A DNA stretch of 64,000 nt from Sphingopyxis sp. (GCA_013823985.1 PNNB01000015.1:124001-188000); one strand, 5' to 3'. Positions 21,144 to 30,570 are shown, numbered from the stretch's first letter. Notes: a model not told the origin generated them from the sequence alone. Numbers and translations are program-made.

Positions 21144-21515
21144 TTACTTCGGACGCTTTGCACCATATTTGGAACGCGATTGCTTGCGGTCCTTGACACC
21201 CTGCGTATCGAGTACGCCGCGAAGAACGTGGTAACGCACACCGGGAAGGTCGCGTACGCGGCCACCGCGGATCAGCACAACGCTATGCTCTTGCAGGTTG
21301 TGGCCTTCGCCAGGGATGTAGGAAATAACCTCGCGCTGGTTGGTCAGACGGATCTTCGCAACTTTACGCAAAGCCGAGTTCGGCTTTTTCGGGGTCGTCG
21401 TGTACACGCGGGTGCAAACGCCGCGCTTCTGTGGGTTTTGGTCCATCGCAGGGACCTTGGACTTGGTCTTCTGCGGTGTCCGGCCCTTGCGGACCAGCTG
21501 GTTAATCGTTGGCAT
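21144..21515 (-). CDS. rpsL: 30S ribosomal protein S12 (Arg at position 88)
   Basis: S12, 123 residues, of the decoding centre. Lys43 is retained ([14 protein letters not shown]). Position 88, Lys in E. coli (GGRVKDLPG), is Arg here (GGRVRDLPG; codon at 21254-21252). K88R is a classic streptomycin-resistance substitution, so intrinsic resistance is expected. First gene of the str operon; rpoBC is not directly upstream. Confidence 0.98.
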   Translation of the reverse strand: MPTINQLVRKGRTPQKTKSKVPAMDQNPQKRGVCTRVYTTTPKKPNSALRKVAKIRLTNQREVISYIPGEGHNLQEHSVVLIRGGRVRDLPGVRYHVLRGVLDTQGVKDRKQSRSKYGAKRPK

Positions 21516-21671
21516 ATCTTCACCTTAAAATAAGCGGTTACTTTATGCAGCAAGGCGTTGTTGCGGTGGAGGCGCAGCCTTTTACCCACCCGACCTGTCA
21601 CATAATGTGCTAGCTAAATTGAGTTTCCACGACCCATGCGAGAATCACACGCATAGCTTCGCGAAGGCGCG

Positions 21672-21700
21672 CCATTAGCGCCGGACTGCCTGTGGGTCAA
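21672..21700 (-). promoter_or_regulatory. Candidate sigma-70 promoter of the str operon
   Basis: On the minus strand TTGACC (complement of 21695-21700) is followed after exactly 17 bp by TAATGG (complement of 21672-21677). This lies about 155 bp upstream of rpsL in the gap that follows the methyltransferase gene, giving a long untranslated leader. Read by eye; no transcription start is known. Confidence 0.45.
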
Positions 21701-21751
21701 GGTTCAAGAAAATAATTGCAATTGAAACCTTCGGACCACGGCACCGCCCTT

Positions 21752-22267
21752 TCAGGATTGCCGTTCCGACAACACCGCTTCCTCGATACGGATCCGCCAC
21801 CAGAGCAGCGCTGCGTTCAGGACCGAAAAGGTGACCGCCATCGCGGGCGCGCCAAGCAACAGGGGGACCAGCGCGATTTCGACGACGACAAGCGCATAAT
21901 TGGGGTGCTTGATAAAGCGATAGGGTCCCTTTTTGACCCTTGGGAAATGCGGAGCGCTGATGATGCGGGTGGTCCACCACCGGCCAATGCTGGCCAGAGT
22001 CCAGAAGCGGAAGGTCTGGCTGGCGATGAAGGCATTGAGCAGAAGCAGATTGGGCTGTGCCGACGGCACGGCGAACAGTGCAATCGAAATGAGCCAGCCG
22101 CTGTGCAGCACGATGAACAATGGATAATGGTCCCGCCCATGCTCCCGCCCGCCTTCACTCAGCAAACGGCGGGTATTGGCATTGGCATAAGCCAGTTCGG
22201 CCAGCCGCTGCACGATGACATAGGCCAGAACAATCTGCGCCCAGAGTGGCCAGTCGAGCGGCGTCAT
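21752..22267 (-). CDS. Isoprenylcysteine carboxyl methyltransferase-family membrane protein (BpsB-like)
   Basis: 171-residue integral membrane protein of the ICMT/YpbQ family. Several hydrophobic segments lead to the C-terminal SAM-binding motif region GPYRFIKHPNYALVVVEIAL, with the family's HPNY. Its ATG overlaps the stop codon of the type III polyketide synthase gene (ATGA), so the two are coupled. In Bacillus, a gene of this family (bpsB) methylates the alkylpyrones made by the neighbouring type III synthase. The same role here is inferred from family and context. Confidence 0.85.
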   Translation of the reverse strand: MTPLDWPLWAQIVLAYVIVQRLAELAYANANTRRLLSEGGREHGRDHYPLFIVLHSGWLISIALFAVPSAQPNLLLLNAFIASQTFRFWTLASIGRWWTTRIISAPHFPRVKKGPYRFIKHPNYALVVVEIALVPLLLGAPAMAVTFSVLNAALLWWRIRIEEAVLSERQS

Positions 22268-23295
22268 GGCCTCAGCACGCCCATTGCGCCGACAAATCCC
22301 GGGCCAAGCGCGGTCATCAGCATCGGTTTGGCAATCGGCCCTTTGGCCAGAAGCTGTTCAAGAACGAACAGCACCGTCGGCGAGCTCATATTGCCATGAT
22401 TGCGCAGCACCGAGCGTGTTTCCGGCAGATCATCCTCCAGATAGTCGGCCAAGGCATCGACAACCCTGCCCCCGCCGGGGTGGCAGGCGGATTCGCCCAG
22501 ATCGGCCTTGGTCAAAGACTGCTTTTCCAGAAAGGCGTCACAGACCGGCGCGAAATCGCTGTTCACAAAGGACGGGATATTGCGGGCAAGGACGAGATCA
22601 AAGCCTGTTTCCCCGATTTCCCAGCCCATCATGTCGAGCGTTTCGGGCCAGATATGGCTAGCAAAGGCCGACAGTTCCGGCCCTTCGCCCGCCCCAACAA
22701 CCGTCGCCGCGCATCCATCGGCGAAAAGGGCAAGAGCAACCATGTCTTTCTTGTCCATGCGGCTATGGTCATAGGCGATGCTGCACAGTTCGAGGCTGAC
22801 GAGAAGGACGGGCTTTTCGGGCGACGCGCGGAACAGGTCAGCGGCCACACCAAGGCCGATGGCACCCCCTGCACAGCCATAGCCGAAAAGCGGCACGCAG
22901 CGTGTGTCGGGCGCGAAACCCATGGTCGCGATCATCCGGCTCGGCAGGCTGGGCGTCATCGTGCCGGTGGTTGATACGAACACGATCTGCCCGATATCCA
23001 CAGGCGCAAGTCCGGCGCGGTCGAGCGCGGTGAAGGCCGCGTCCTGAAACATCCGCGCCGCCGCATCTTCATAGACCTGCGCCCGTCCCGACCAGGACCG
23101 TTCGCTAAAATAATATTCGGGTGGCATGGCGATGTGGCGCCGGTCAATTCCGGTGTTGCCGAGTATGTCCGCCAAGCGTGCAGGCATCGCCTTGCCTTTG
23201 TCCTTCGCCAATATTTCAAGAACCTGTTGTTGGGTCAGCAGATGATCAGGCAACGCCGTGCCAATGGCGCGGAGGCGGGGGGAGAGATGCGACAT
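22264..23295 (-). CDS. Type III polyketide synthase (alkylpyrone/alkylresorcinol synthase-like)
   Basis: 343 residues from the ATG at 23295; a TTG three codons upstream is less likely. The chalcone-synthase-type triad is complete: Cys141 in FGYGCAGG, His272 in CHPGGGR and Asn302 in RNHGNMSSPT. Such enzymes condense a fatty acyl-CoA with malonyl-CoA into alkylpyrones or alkylresorcinols. Chain length and product cannot be read from the sequence. It is coupled to the methyltransferase gene by an ATGA overlap, forming a two-gene operon. Confidence 0.93.
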   Translation of the reverse strand: MSHLSPRLRAIGTALPDHLLTQQQVLEILAKDKGKAMPARLADILGNTGIDRRHIAMPPEYYFSERSWSGRAQVYEDAAARMFQDAAFTALDRAGLAPVDIGQIVFVSTTGTMTPSLPSRMIATMGFAPDTRCVPLFGYGCAGGAIGLGVAADLFRASPEKPVLLVSLELCSIAYDHSRMDKKDMVALALFADGCAATVVGAGEGPELSAFASHIWPETLDMMGWEIGETGFDLVLARNIPSFVNSDFAPVCDAFLEKQSLTKADLGESACHPGGGRVVDALADYLEDDLPETRSVLRNHGNMSSPTVLFVLEQLLAKGPIAKPMLMTALGPGFVGAMGVLRP

Positions 23296-23569
23296 ATGGT
23301 TCAACCGTTACACAGGCCCAGAGGAAAGAGCCAACTATATATAGCATCTCACGCAATAATCATAGTGTGACAATGTATATGATGCGGTATTTCTCTCTTC
23401 AGAACTCCATCACCCTCACTGCAGCTTCCTTTCTCCTTCAGGGGAGAGGGGAAGTTCGTGCGCGAACCTCACCGTGGAGCCCCTCACCAACTACGCCTAG
23501 GCCTGTCGGCCAAGGCTTCGTATCCTCTCCCAACGGGAGAGGAGGAGAACCGGACTATCCTCCCAAACC
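23296..23569. other. Spacer with palindromic repeat remnants
   Basis: A 274-bp spacer between the polyketide synthase start and the PhoX-family stop. No coding potential was recognised. It holds the palindrome at 23524-23542 and a related imperfect copy around 23430-23452 (TTTCTCC..GGGGAGAGG), suggesting a composite REP-like element. The synthase promoter must lie near 23296-23380. Confidence 0.5.
23524..23542. repeat. Palindromic repeat, second copy
   Basis: Exact inverted repeat CCTCTCCC and GGGAGAGG around AAC. The core is identical to the palindrome at 507-527, 23 kb away, with a different three-base loop. Both lie between genes, which is typical of dispersed REP-like palindromes. Confidence 0.65.
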
Positions 23570-24943
23570 CTACCCCCGAACTTTATGCCAAGGCCCGCGG
23601 ATCGCCAGCGTCATCGTCGGCGCGTAGAAGTTCACGAACATCGTCGACCCGTCGGGCGAAAAGCAGGCGCCTGCAAATTCCGTCTGCACGCGGCTGCGGG
23701 CGAAGACATAGGCTTTCCCATCGGGCGTAATGCCGCGTAGGTGATTGTCGGCGATGTCGGTATATTGGTCTTCACACACCATCAGATGCCCGTTCGGCAT
23801 AACACATAGATTGTCGCCATAATTATAGGCTGCGGCATCGCGCGATTCATAAAAGAGCTCGATCCGCCCCGGCGCATCCGTTTCGCCGGAAAAGCCTTCA
23901 TTGACCGCCGGCACATAGCGGAAAATCTGGCCGAGTTTCATTGCCCCGCCATCGGTGCAGGCGAAGTAGAGTTCACCCTTGCCCCACCAGATGCCTTCGC
24001 CGCGCGCAAACAGGGTGGCGCCCGATGCATGGCCGCGCAGCCGCAGATCATCGTCCGGGCTTTCCGGATTGTCGAGCGCGATCCAGTTGGCGCGTAGCGG
24101 TTTGCCACGCTGCACAGCGGCTTCGGTCCAGTTACGGCTGTCTTTTATACCGGCCTCACCCAGCGCCAAAGCCTCAAGCCGGCCACCGTTGGCGAGGTCC
24201 CCGCGCACATTGGGGATGAAGCGATAGAGCAAGCTGTCGTCCCGGTCCTCGGTCAGATAGACAATGCCCGTGCGGGGGTCGACGCACGCGGCTTCATGGT
24301 TGAACCGGCCAATGGCCTTCAATGGAACGGGGTCGACCAATCCCTTATGGGCCGACGGCACTTCGAAGACATAGCCATGATCCTTGCCCACGCCCTGCCC
24401 CGCACGCGTCACATTTTCCTCGCAGGTCAGCCAGCTACCCCATGGGGTAATCCCACCGGCGCAGTTGCGGATGGTACCCGACAGGCTGAGCCACTCCGCT
24501 TCTTTCCGCCCCGATTTGAGGTCATATATCAGTGTCGTCGTCCCGCCGGGAAGCGGCATTGCACCCGCGTCCGCCATCCGGTCATAGGTCAAAAAGTCGC
24601 TGCCGACTTTACCGGGAATCGGACCAAAGCGCAGATCGCGCGGGCTCAGTTCATGGTTGCGCACCAACGCGACCTTGTTCTTGCCCGCAGCAAAAGCGCC
24701 CATCCCGTCGCCGGCATTGGGCACGACAAATCCGTCGTCCATCAAATTGCCGAAACGGGAAATCACTTGATAGGAAAAGCCTTTGGGCAAATCGATCAGA
24801 TTGTCGGGATCGGGTAATAAAGCGCCATAGCCCGTCACTTCGCTGCGTGCCGTCGGCGGCATCTGGGCAAGCGAGCGTTGTGCGAGGCCCGCAAATGCGA
24901 GACTGCCCAGACCGAAATTGAAACTACGACGACTAAATTGCAT
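23570..24943 (-). CDS. PhoX-family (DUF839) Tat-exported phosphatase-like protein
   Basis: 457 residues with a twin-arginine signal (FSRRSFNFGLGSLAFAG; cleavage near LAQ), so export folded by Tat is expected. The body matches the PhoX/DUF839 family: NAGDGMGAFAAGKNKVALVRNHE early, NCAGGITPWGSWLTCEENV in the middle and FNHEAACVDPRTG further on. Family members bind calcium and iron and hydrolyse phosphomonoesters, although many DUF839 members are uncharacterised. A phosphatase activity is therefore plausible, not certain. It stands alone, diverging from gltX. Confidence 0.85.
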   Translation of the reverse strand: MQFSRRSFNFGLGSLAFAGLAQRSLAQMPPTARSEVTGYGALLPDPDNLIDLPKGFSYQVISRFGNLMDDGFVVPNAGDGMGAFAAGKNKVALVRNHELSPRDLRFGPIPGKVGSDFLTYDRMADAGAMPLPGGTTTLIYDLKSGRKEAEWLSLSGTIRNCAGGITPWGSWLTCEENVTRAGQGVGKDHGYVFEVPSAHKGLVDPVPLKAIGRFNHEAACVDPRTGIVYLTEDRDDSLLYRFIPNVRGDLANGGRLEALALGEAGIKDSRNWTEAAVQRGKPLRANWIALDNPESPDDDLRLRGHASGATLFARGEGIWWGKGELYFACTDGGAMKLGQIFRYVPAVNEGFSGETDAPGRIELFYESRDAAAYNYGDNLCVMPNGHLMVCEDQYTDIADNHLRGITPDGKAYVFARSRVQTEFAGACFSPDGSTMFVNFYAPTMTLAIRGPWHKVRG

Positions 24944-25065
24944 GGTATGACCTCTTGGTTGAGCTAGAGTCAGGACTTGGGCTTCATGCTATTCGATGCG
25001 AAAGATGACAAGCGTGTTGCACCTTGGTAGAGCGCGGCACATTTTAGATTGAAGGCAGTTTTTTC

Positions 25066-26559
25066 ATGACCGTTCGTACGCGCGTTGCGCCATCCCCAAC
25101 CGGTGACCCCCATGTCGGCACCGCTTATATTGCGCTGATCAATTACTGCTTTGCCAAAAAGCATGGCGGCGAATTCCTGCTGCGCATCGAGGATACCGAT
25201 CAGGCACGATCGACCCCGCAATCGGAAAAGATGATCCTGGATTCGCTGCGCTGGCTGGGCCTGAGTTGGGACGAAGGTCCCGATGTCGGCGGCCCGCACG
25301 GACCTTATCGCCAATCCGAACGCAGCGCGATCTATACCGAGCATTGCGACCGGCTGCTTGCCGACGGCCATGCGTTCAAATGCTATTGCACCTCGGAAAA
25401 GCTCACCGCGATGCGGCGGCACCAGATCGCCGCGAAACAACCCCCGAAATATGACGGCACCTGCCTTTCGCTGACCGATGCCGACCGCGCCAAGCTGGAT
25501 GCCGAAGGCGTCAGCCATGTCGTCCGCATGAAAATCCCGACCGAAGGGACTTGCGTGGTGCAGGATACGTTGCGCGGCGAAATCGAATTTGAATATGCCG
25601 TTGTCGATATGCAGGTCCTGTTGAAGTCCGACGGCTTGCCGACCTACCATCTGGCCAATGTCGTGGACGACCATTTGATGGGCATCACCCATGTGATGCG
25701 CGGAGAAGAATGGATTTCTTCGGCGCCCAAGCATCTGCTGCTCTATCAATATTTCGGCTGGGAGCCGCCGGTGCTGACTCACCTGCCCTTGCTGCGCAAT
25801 GCCGACAAGTCGAAGCTGTCCAAGCGCAAGAACCCGACATCGATTCTGTTTTATCAGCGCGCCGGTTATTTACCGCAAGCGATGCAGAACTTCCTTGGAC
25901 TGTTCATCAAAAGCGCAAGCGAAGAGGATGAAAAGACCAGCCTGCAGGACCTGATTGACGGATTTGATGTCCACAATATCTCGCTTGGTGGCCCGGTATT
26001 CGACACGTCCAAGCTCGATTGGCTCAATGGCCGTTATTTGCGCGAAGAACTGGACGTCACCCAGTTTCTTGATGCGGTGAAGGCTTGGGCACTAAACGAC
26101 ACCTATCTGACGCCGATTGCCGAAATGGCGCAGGCGCGCATTACCAAATTGTCGGATTTGGGAAGCCTGACGGGCATGTTCTTCATGAACCGCATCGACG
26201 GGCTCACCGCCGATGCCTTGCGTGATGGTGTGAAGATCGATCAGGACCAGCAGCGCGCGGCCTACACGCTGGCGCTGCAGCAATTTGACGGGCTGATCGA
26301 ATGGAACAAGGAAGGTGTCGAAGCCACGCTGCGCCGCACCGCGGAAGTTCTGGAAGCCAAGCTGAAGGATGTAATCCGGCCAATGTACATCGCCATCACC
26401 GGCCAGCCGCAGGGCGTGCCGCTGTTCGATGCGATCGTCCATCTCGGCCGCGACATCATCCGCGAACGCCTCCGCCACTCGATGGAACTTCTGGGACCCG
26501 CCAGCAAGAAAGAGGTCGAGGCCTGGGCAGCGTTGCTGACGGCGGAAAAGGCGGATTGA
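25066..26559 (+). CDS. gltX: Glutamyl-tRNA synthetase
   Basis: Class I aminoacyl-tRNA synthetase, 497 residues. The HIGH-like motif is in APSPTGDPHVGTAYIALINY. The KMSKS-like motif is KSKLSKRKNPTS at about residue 247. Alphaproteobacteria often carry two gltX copies, one of which may charge tRNA-Gln for amidation; which type this is cannot be told by eye. It diverges from the PhoX-family gene with a 122-bp intergenic region and lies 26 bp before ung. Confidence 0.95.
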   Translation: MTVRTRVAPSPTGDPHVGTAYIALINYCFAKKHGGEFLLRIEDTDQARSTPQSEKMILDSLRWLGLSWDEGPDVGGPHGPYRQSERSAIYTEHCDRLLADGHAFKCYCTSEKLTAMRRHQIAAKQPPKYDGTCLSLTDADRAKLDAEGVSHVVRMKIPTEGTCVVQDTLRGEIEFEYAVVDMQVLLKSDGLPTYHLANVVDDHLMGITHVMRGEEWISSAPKHLLLYQYFGWEPPVLTHLPLLRNADKSKLSKRKNPTSILFYQRAGYLPQAMQNFLGLFIKSASEEDEKTSLQDLIDGFDVHNISLGGPVFDTSKLDWLNGRYLREELDVTQFLDAVKAWALNDTYLTPIAEMAQARITKLSDLGSLTGMFFMNRIDGLTADALRDGVKIDQDQQRAAYTLALQQFDGLIEWNKEGVEATLRRTAEVLEAKLKDVIRPMYIAITGQPQGVPLFDAIVHLGRDIIRERLRHSMELLGPASKKEVEAWAALLTAEKAD

Positions 26560-26585
26560 CCTTGCTGCCGCGTCGTTGACCCATC

Positions 26586-27272
26586 ATGCCTGACATCCAC
26601 TTGCACGATAGCTGGAAAACGCCGCTTCTGCCGGAATTTTCGTCGGACTATATGGCGGCGTTGAAGCAGTTTCTGCTGGCGGAAAAGGCAGCGGGCAAGA
26701 CCATCTACCCAAAGGGGAACGAATGGTTTCGGGCGCTGGACCTCACGCCGCTCGATAAGGTGCGGGTCGTGATATTAGGGCAGGATCCCTATCATGGCCC
26801 TGACCAGGCGCACGGCCTGTGCTTCAGCGTCAAGCCTGGCGTCCGGCCGCCGCCCAGCCTTGTGAATATTTACAAGGAACTGGAAAGCGACCTTGGACTG
26901 ACCCGCCCGCGCCATGGCTTTCTGGAACATTGGGCGCGGCAGGGTGTGCTTCTTTTGAACAGCGTATTGACCGTGGAAATGGCAAAGGCCGCGTCGCACA
27001 GCCAAAAGGGGTGGGAACGCTTTACCGATGCGGTCATCAAGCTGGTCAATGACAAGCCCGATCCGGTCGTGTTTCTGCTTTGGGGCAGCTATGCCCAGAA
27101 AAAGGCGGCCTTTGTGGACAACACGCGGCATCTTGTTCTGAAGGCAGCGCATCCTTCGCCTTTGTCGGCCTATAACGGCTTTCTGGGATGCCGCCATTTT
27201 TCGCAAACCAATGCCTTTCTCGAAAAACACGGACAACCGCCCATAGACTGGAGCCTGCCTGATGTCGTTTGA
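26586..27272 (+). CDS. ung: Uracil-DNA glycosylase
   Basis: Family 1 uracil-DNA glycosylase, 228 residues, removes uracil from DNA in base-excision repair. The catalytic water-activating motif [18 protein letters not shown] has Asp67. The second motif [17 protein letters not shown] carries the catalytic His. It overlaps galT by 11 bp, so the three genes ung-galT-galK probably form one transcript, an unusual mix of repair and sugar metabolism. Confidence 0.97.
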   Translation: MPDIHLHDSWKTPLLPEFSSDYMAALKQFLLAEKAAGKTIYPKGNEWFRALDLTPLDKVRVVILGQDPYHGPDQAHGLCFSVKPGVRPPPSLVNIYKELESDLGLTRPRHGFLEHWARQGVLLLNSVLTVEMAKAASHSQKGWERFTDAVIKLVNDKPDPVVFLLWGSYAQKKAAFVDNTRHLVLKAAHPSPLSAYNGFLGCRHFSQTNAFLEKHGQPPIDWSLPDVV

Positions 27273-28296
27273 TGACATACCGCACCGGCGGTTCAATCCG
27301 CTCAACGGCCAGTGGGTGCTGGTGTCGCCGCACCGCGCAAAACGGCCGTGGCAGGGTCAGCAGGATGAACCGGATAACAGTGTGCGTCCGGACTATGATC
27401 CGGGATGCTATCTGTGCGCCGGAAATGAACGTGTCGGCGGTGTGCGCAATCCGGACTATTCGGGTGTATTTGTGTTCGACAATGACTTTGCCGCGCTTTT
27501 GCCCGGCGATGACGGGCCCGGGGATGGCGGCAATCCCCTGTTTCAGGCAGCACCCGCAAACGGGACCTGCCGCGTCATCTGTTTCTCGCCCGACCATGGC
27601 AAAAGCCTGCCCGAACTGCCGGTACGTGCCATTGCCCAAATCGTGGACGTCTGGGCCGCGCAGGAGGCTGAGTTGGCGAAATCCCACGCTTATGTGCAGA
27701 TTTTCGAGAATAAGGGCGCCATGATGGGCTGCTCTAGCCCGCATCCCCATGGCCAGATCTGGGCGACAAGCTATGTGCCTGCCGAACCCGAACAAGAAAA
27801 TATGTCACAATATCAATGGCATAAGCAACATGGCACAGCGATGCTCTTGGCCTATGCCGAGGCCGAGCGCGCCGACGGCAGCCGCACCGTCGCCGCCAAC
27901 GCCCACTGGCTGGCGGTCGTCCCCTATTGGGCAAGCTGGCCTTATGAGGTCCTCCTTCTCCCTCTTTTTGCCGCTCCAAGCTTCAGCCGCGTTAATGAAG
28001 AGCAGCGCGATGCCCTCGCCGCTATCCTCAAAGCCATCACCACAGCCTATGATAATCTGTTCCAGACCAGCTTCCCCTATTCCATGGGCTGGCACGGTGC
28101 ACCGTCGGCGGAACGGGACTCCGCCCATTGGCAATTGCACGCCCATTTCTACCCTCCGCTGCTCCGCTCGGCCAGCGTCCGCAAATTCATGGTCGGCTAC
28201 GAAATGCTCGCCGAAGCACAGCGCGACCTGACCCCGGAAACCGCTGCAGCCCATCTGCGCGCCCAAAGCCCTGTCCATTACCGGAGCGCGCCATGA
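27262..28296 (+). CDS. galT: Galactose-1-phosphate uridylyltransferase
   Basis: HIT-superfamily enzyme of the Leloir pathway, 344 residues. It starts [27 protein letters not shown] (after MS). The metal-binding Cys pair is in CYLCAGN (residues 49 and 52). The nucleotidyl-accepting histidine is in [10 protein letters not shown] (His163). It exchanges UMP between UDP-glucose and galactose-1-phosphate. It shares an ATGA overlap with galK. No galE is in the window. Confidence 0.96.
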   Translation: MSFDDIPHRRFNPLNGQWVLVSPHRAKRPWQGQQDEPDNSVRPDYDPGCYLCAGNERVGGVRNPDYSGVFVFDNDFAALLPGDDGPGDGGNPLFQAAPANGTCRVICFSPDHGKSLPELPVRAIAQIVDVWAAQEAELAKSHAYVQIFENKGAMMGCSSPHPHGQIWATSYVPAEPEQENMSQYQWHKQHGTAMLLAYAEAERADGSRTVAANAHWLAVVPYWASWPYEVLLLPLFAAPSFSRVNEEQRDALAAILKAITTAYDNLFQTSFPYSMGWHGAPSAERDSAHWQLHAHFYPPLLRSASVRKFMVGYEMLAEAQRDLTPETAAAHLRAQSPVHYRSAP

Positions 28297-29447
28297 CGAT
28301 GAGAGATGACGAACTGCGCAGCCGGGTTACCGCCGCTTTCGAATGGCATTTCGGACAGCGCCCCACCCATGTTGTCCGCGCGCCGGGACGGGTGAACCTG
28401 ATCGGCGAGCATACAGACTATAATGACGGCTTCGTCCTGCCCTGCGCGATCGGTCCGTCCACCATGGTGGCCATCAGCGGCCGCAGCGATAGGCAGGTCC
28501 ACATACTTGCGACCGACTTTGGCGACGCGACCGACATATTTGACCTCGAACACATTGTCTCGAGCGAGCAAGGCTGGGCCAATTATGTGCGCGGCATGGT
28601 CAACGCGCTTCAACTAGCCGGTTTTGAACTTCAGGGTGCGAACCTCGCGGTCGCGGGCAATATTCCCAAAGGCGCCGGGCTCTCGTCTTCCGCATCCTTG
28701 GAAGTTGCCGTCGGACAGGCGATGCTGACGCTGCGCGGAACAGACATCGACCGCACCCGGCTCGCCCAAATTGCACAGGCGGCCGAGTGCGATTTTGTCG
28801 GCACCCAATGCGGCATCATGGACCAGCTTATTTCGGCACAAGGCAAGGCCGCTCACGCGCTGTTGATCGATTGCCGGACGCTCAGCCTTACCGACGCGCC
28901 CGTCCCCGCCGACCTCGCCATCATGATAGTGCATTCCGGAGTTACACGGGGTTTGGTCGAAGGCCATTACAACGAACGCCGCCGCCAGTGCGAAACCGCT
29001 GCGAAGGCGATGGGCGTGGCAGCCCTGCGCGATGCCGACATGGCGATGCTGACGGCGGCAAAGCTTGACCCCGCAACGCACAACCGCGCCCGCCATGTGA
29101 TTAGCGAAAATCGACGCACTATCGAAGCGGCGGCCGCCTTGGAAAAGGGCGATCTGGAACGACTAGGCACCCTGATGGCCGAAAGCCATCAATCGATGCG
29201 CGACGATTTCGAGATTACGGTTCCAGCGATAGACCGCCTGGTCGACATTTTGCAAAAAGCCATTGGGCGTGAGGGCGGCGCCCGCATGACCGGGGGAGGA
29301 TTTGGCGGCGCGTGTGTGGCCCTGATGCCCACATCGCGGATCCCCGATGTGCGGGCTGCCGTCGAAAGCGGTTACCAGACACCCGATGGAAGCATGCCGA
29401 TGATTCTTTTAGAAACAGCCGGGCCCGGCGTGCACGTGATGGGCTGA
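28293..29447 (+). CDS. galK: Galactokinase
   Basis: GHMP-family kinase, 384 residues, phosphorylates galactose to galactose-1-phosphate. The substrate motif GRVNLIGEHTDYNDGFVLPC is near residue 30. The ATP motif GNIPKGAGLSSSASLEVAVG lies near 120, and the third GHMP motif is GGARMTGGGFGGACVALM. The open frame continues upstream into galT, but the ATG overlapping the galT stop (ATGA) matches the family start. It ends 4 bp before the convergent tRNA-Thr gene. Confidence 0.96.
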   Translation: MTMRDDELRSRVTAAFEWHFGQRPTHVVRAPGRVNLIGEHTDYNDGFVLPCAIGPSTMVAISGRSDRQVHILATDFGDATDIFDLEHIVSSEQGWANYVRGMVNALQLAGFELQGANLAVAGNIPKGAGLSSSASLEVAVGQAMLTLRGTDIDRTRLAQIAQAAECDFVGTQCGIMDQLISAQGKAAHALLIDCRTLSLTDAPVPADLAIMIVHSGVTRGLVEGHYNERRRQCETAAKAMGVAALRDADMAMLTAAKLDPATHNRARHVISENRRTIEAAAALEKGDLERLGTLMAESHQSMRDDFEITVPAIDRLVDILQKAIGREGGARMTGGGFGGACVALMPTSRIPDVRAAVESGYQTPDGSMPMILLETAGPGVHVMG

Positions 29448-29451
29448 GCAA

Positions 29452-29527
29452 TGGTGCCGCCTATAGGATTCGAACCTACGACCCCCGCATTACGAATGCG
29501 ATGCTCTACCAACTGAGCTAAGGCGGC
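29452..29527 (-). tRNA. tRNA-Thr(CGU)
   Basis: 76 nt including an encoded 3' CCA. The acceptor stem is GCCGCCT/AGGCGGC. The D arm is GCTC-AGTTGGTA-GAGC, and the T loop has GGTTCGAATCC. The anticodon loop is TTCGTAA with CGT at positions 34-36, reading ACG (Thr). It converges with galK, only 4 bp away. No integrase gene is nearby. Confidence 0.96.
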
Positions 29528-29550
29528 GATGGCTTTTGGCCAAGGCGGCC

Positions 29551-29579
29551 CGCATAGACATGTGTTGGGGCGAATTCAA
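29551..29579 (-). promoter_or_regulatory. Candidate promoter of tRNA-Thr
   Basis: On the minus strand TTGAAT (complement of 29574-29579) and TATGCG (complement of 29551-29556) are 17 bp apart. The -10 box lies 24 bp before the mature tRNA 5' end. Spacing and position fit a sigma-70 tRNA promoter. Confidence 0.5.
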
Positions 29580-29597
29580 GCCTCCATTGCGCACAAG

Positions 29598-29624
29598 AAA
29601 AACCCCGGTGGCACGCCACCGGGG
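29598..29624 (-). terminator. Flagellin gene terminator
   Basis: CCCCGGTGG pairs with CCACCGGGG around a four-base loop (29603-29624). On the minus strand five U residues follow directly. It begins 34 nt after the flagellin stop codon and is the cleanest terminator in the window. Confidence 0.9.
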
Positions 29625-29658
29625 TAGTTTGTTTTGCTAGTTACGTCCCGAGGGCTTA

Positions 29659-30471
29659 TTAACGCAGCAGGTTCAATACGCCCTGCTGGCTTTGGTTGGC
29701 CTGTGCCAACATTGCGGTCGATGCCTGGCTCAGGATCTGTGCAGATGCGAGCTTGGTCGATTCTGCCGAGAAGTCTGCGTCCTGAATACGCGATTTCGAT
29801 TCCGTCAAATTGGTGGCGGTCGATGTCAAATTGTTGACAGTCGCGTCGAGACGGTTCTGTACAGCACCGATTTCAGCACGCTGCGTAGCAACGGTGTCGA
29901 TCGCGGTGTCGAGCAGGTTCAGGGCTGTACCGGCGCCAGCAGCGGTCGACAGGTCGACAGCAGCGATACCGAGGCCAGCAGCCGTCATAGCGACCAGGTC
30001 GATATCAACGGTTTCGCCGCTTTCGACGCCCGTCTGGATGCTGATGGTCTTGGCGGCGTCGATCAGGACGGTGCCGTTGAAGTCGGTACGCGAGGTGATG
30101 TCACCGATCTGGGCAACCAGTGCGTCGGCTTCAGCGTCGATGGCGGTACGGTCAGATGCAGCGGCCGTGCCGTTGGCAGACTGAACGGCCAATTCACGCA
30201 TACGAAGCAGGATGTTCGAGATTTCGCCCATCGCGCCTTCAGCGGTCTGTGCGAGCGAAATACCGTCATTTGCGTTACGAACGGCCTGGTTCAGGCCGCG
30301 TACCTTGGCTTCCATACGGGTCGAAATGGCAAGGCCAGCTGCGTCGTCTTTGGCAGCGTTAATGCGCTTGCCGCTCGACAGACGCTCCATTGCCTGGCCC
30401 AAGTCACGGTTGGCCATACGCGAAGCATTCTGAGCGCGAAGTGCGCTAACGTTTGTGTTGATTACGGTCAT
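29659..30471 (-). CDS. fliC: Flagellin
   Basis: Filament protein, 270 residues, short. The conserved N-terminal D0/D1 region begins [20 protein letters not shown] and includes [20 protein letters not shown]. The C-terminal D0/D1 region ends [20 protein letters not shown] plus VLNLLR. The middle (about 140-190) is brief, so surface domains D2/D3 are essentially absent. The start at 30471 was chosen over a 28-codon upstream extension. It diverges from fliE, carries its own sigma-28-like promoter and ends in a strong terminator. fliC versus flaA naming is arbitrary. Confidence 0.95.
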   Translation of the reverse strand: MTVINTNVSALRAQNASRMANRDLGQAMERLSSGKRINAAKDDAAGLAISTRMEAKVRGLNQAVRNANDGISLAQTAEGAMGEISNILLRMRELAVQSANGTAAASDRTAIDAEADALVAQIGDITSRTDFNGTVLIDAAKTISIQTGVESGETVDIDLVAMTAAGLGIAAVDLSTAAGAGTALNLLDTAIDTVATQRAEIGAVQNRLDATVNNLTSTATNLTESKSRIQDADFSAESTKLASAQILSQASTAMLAQANQSQQGVLNLLR

Positions 30472-30533
30472 GATAATTCCTTTGCTGTCTCTCAAATGGG
30501 GCAGCCCGATTGGATGAGCAGCCACGCAAAGCA

Positions 30534-30560
30534 GTAACGGCGGAACCTCCGACACCTTTA
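30534..30560 (-). promoter_or_regulatory. Sigma-28 (FliA)-type promoter of flagellin
   Basis: On the minus strand TAAA (complement of 30557-30560) is followed after exactly 15 bp by GCCGTTAC (complement of 30534-30541). The FliA consensus is TAAA-N15-GCCGATAA. The element lies about 63 bp upstream of the flagellin ATG. Confidence 0.7.
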
Positions 30561-30570
30561 ACCTTAACTT

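Noticed and set aside
29452..29527. tRNA-Thr as an integration site
   Set aside because: No integrase, direct repeat of the tRNA 3' end or atypical gene content lies next to it.
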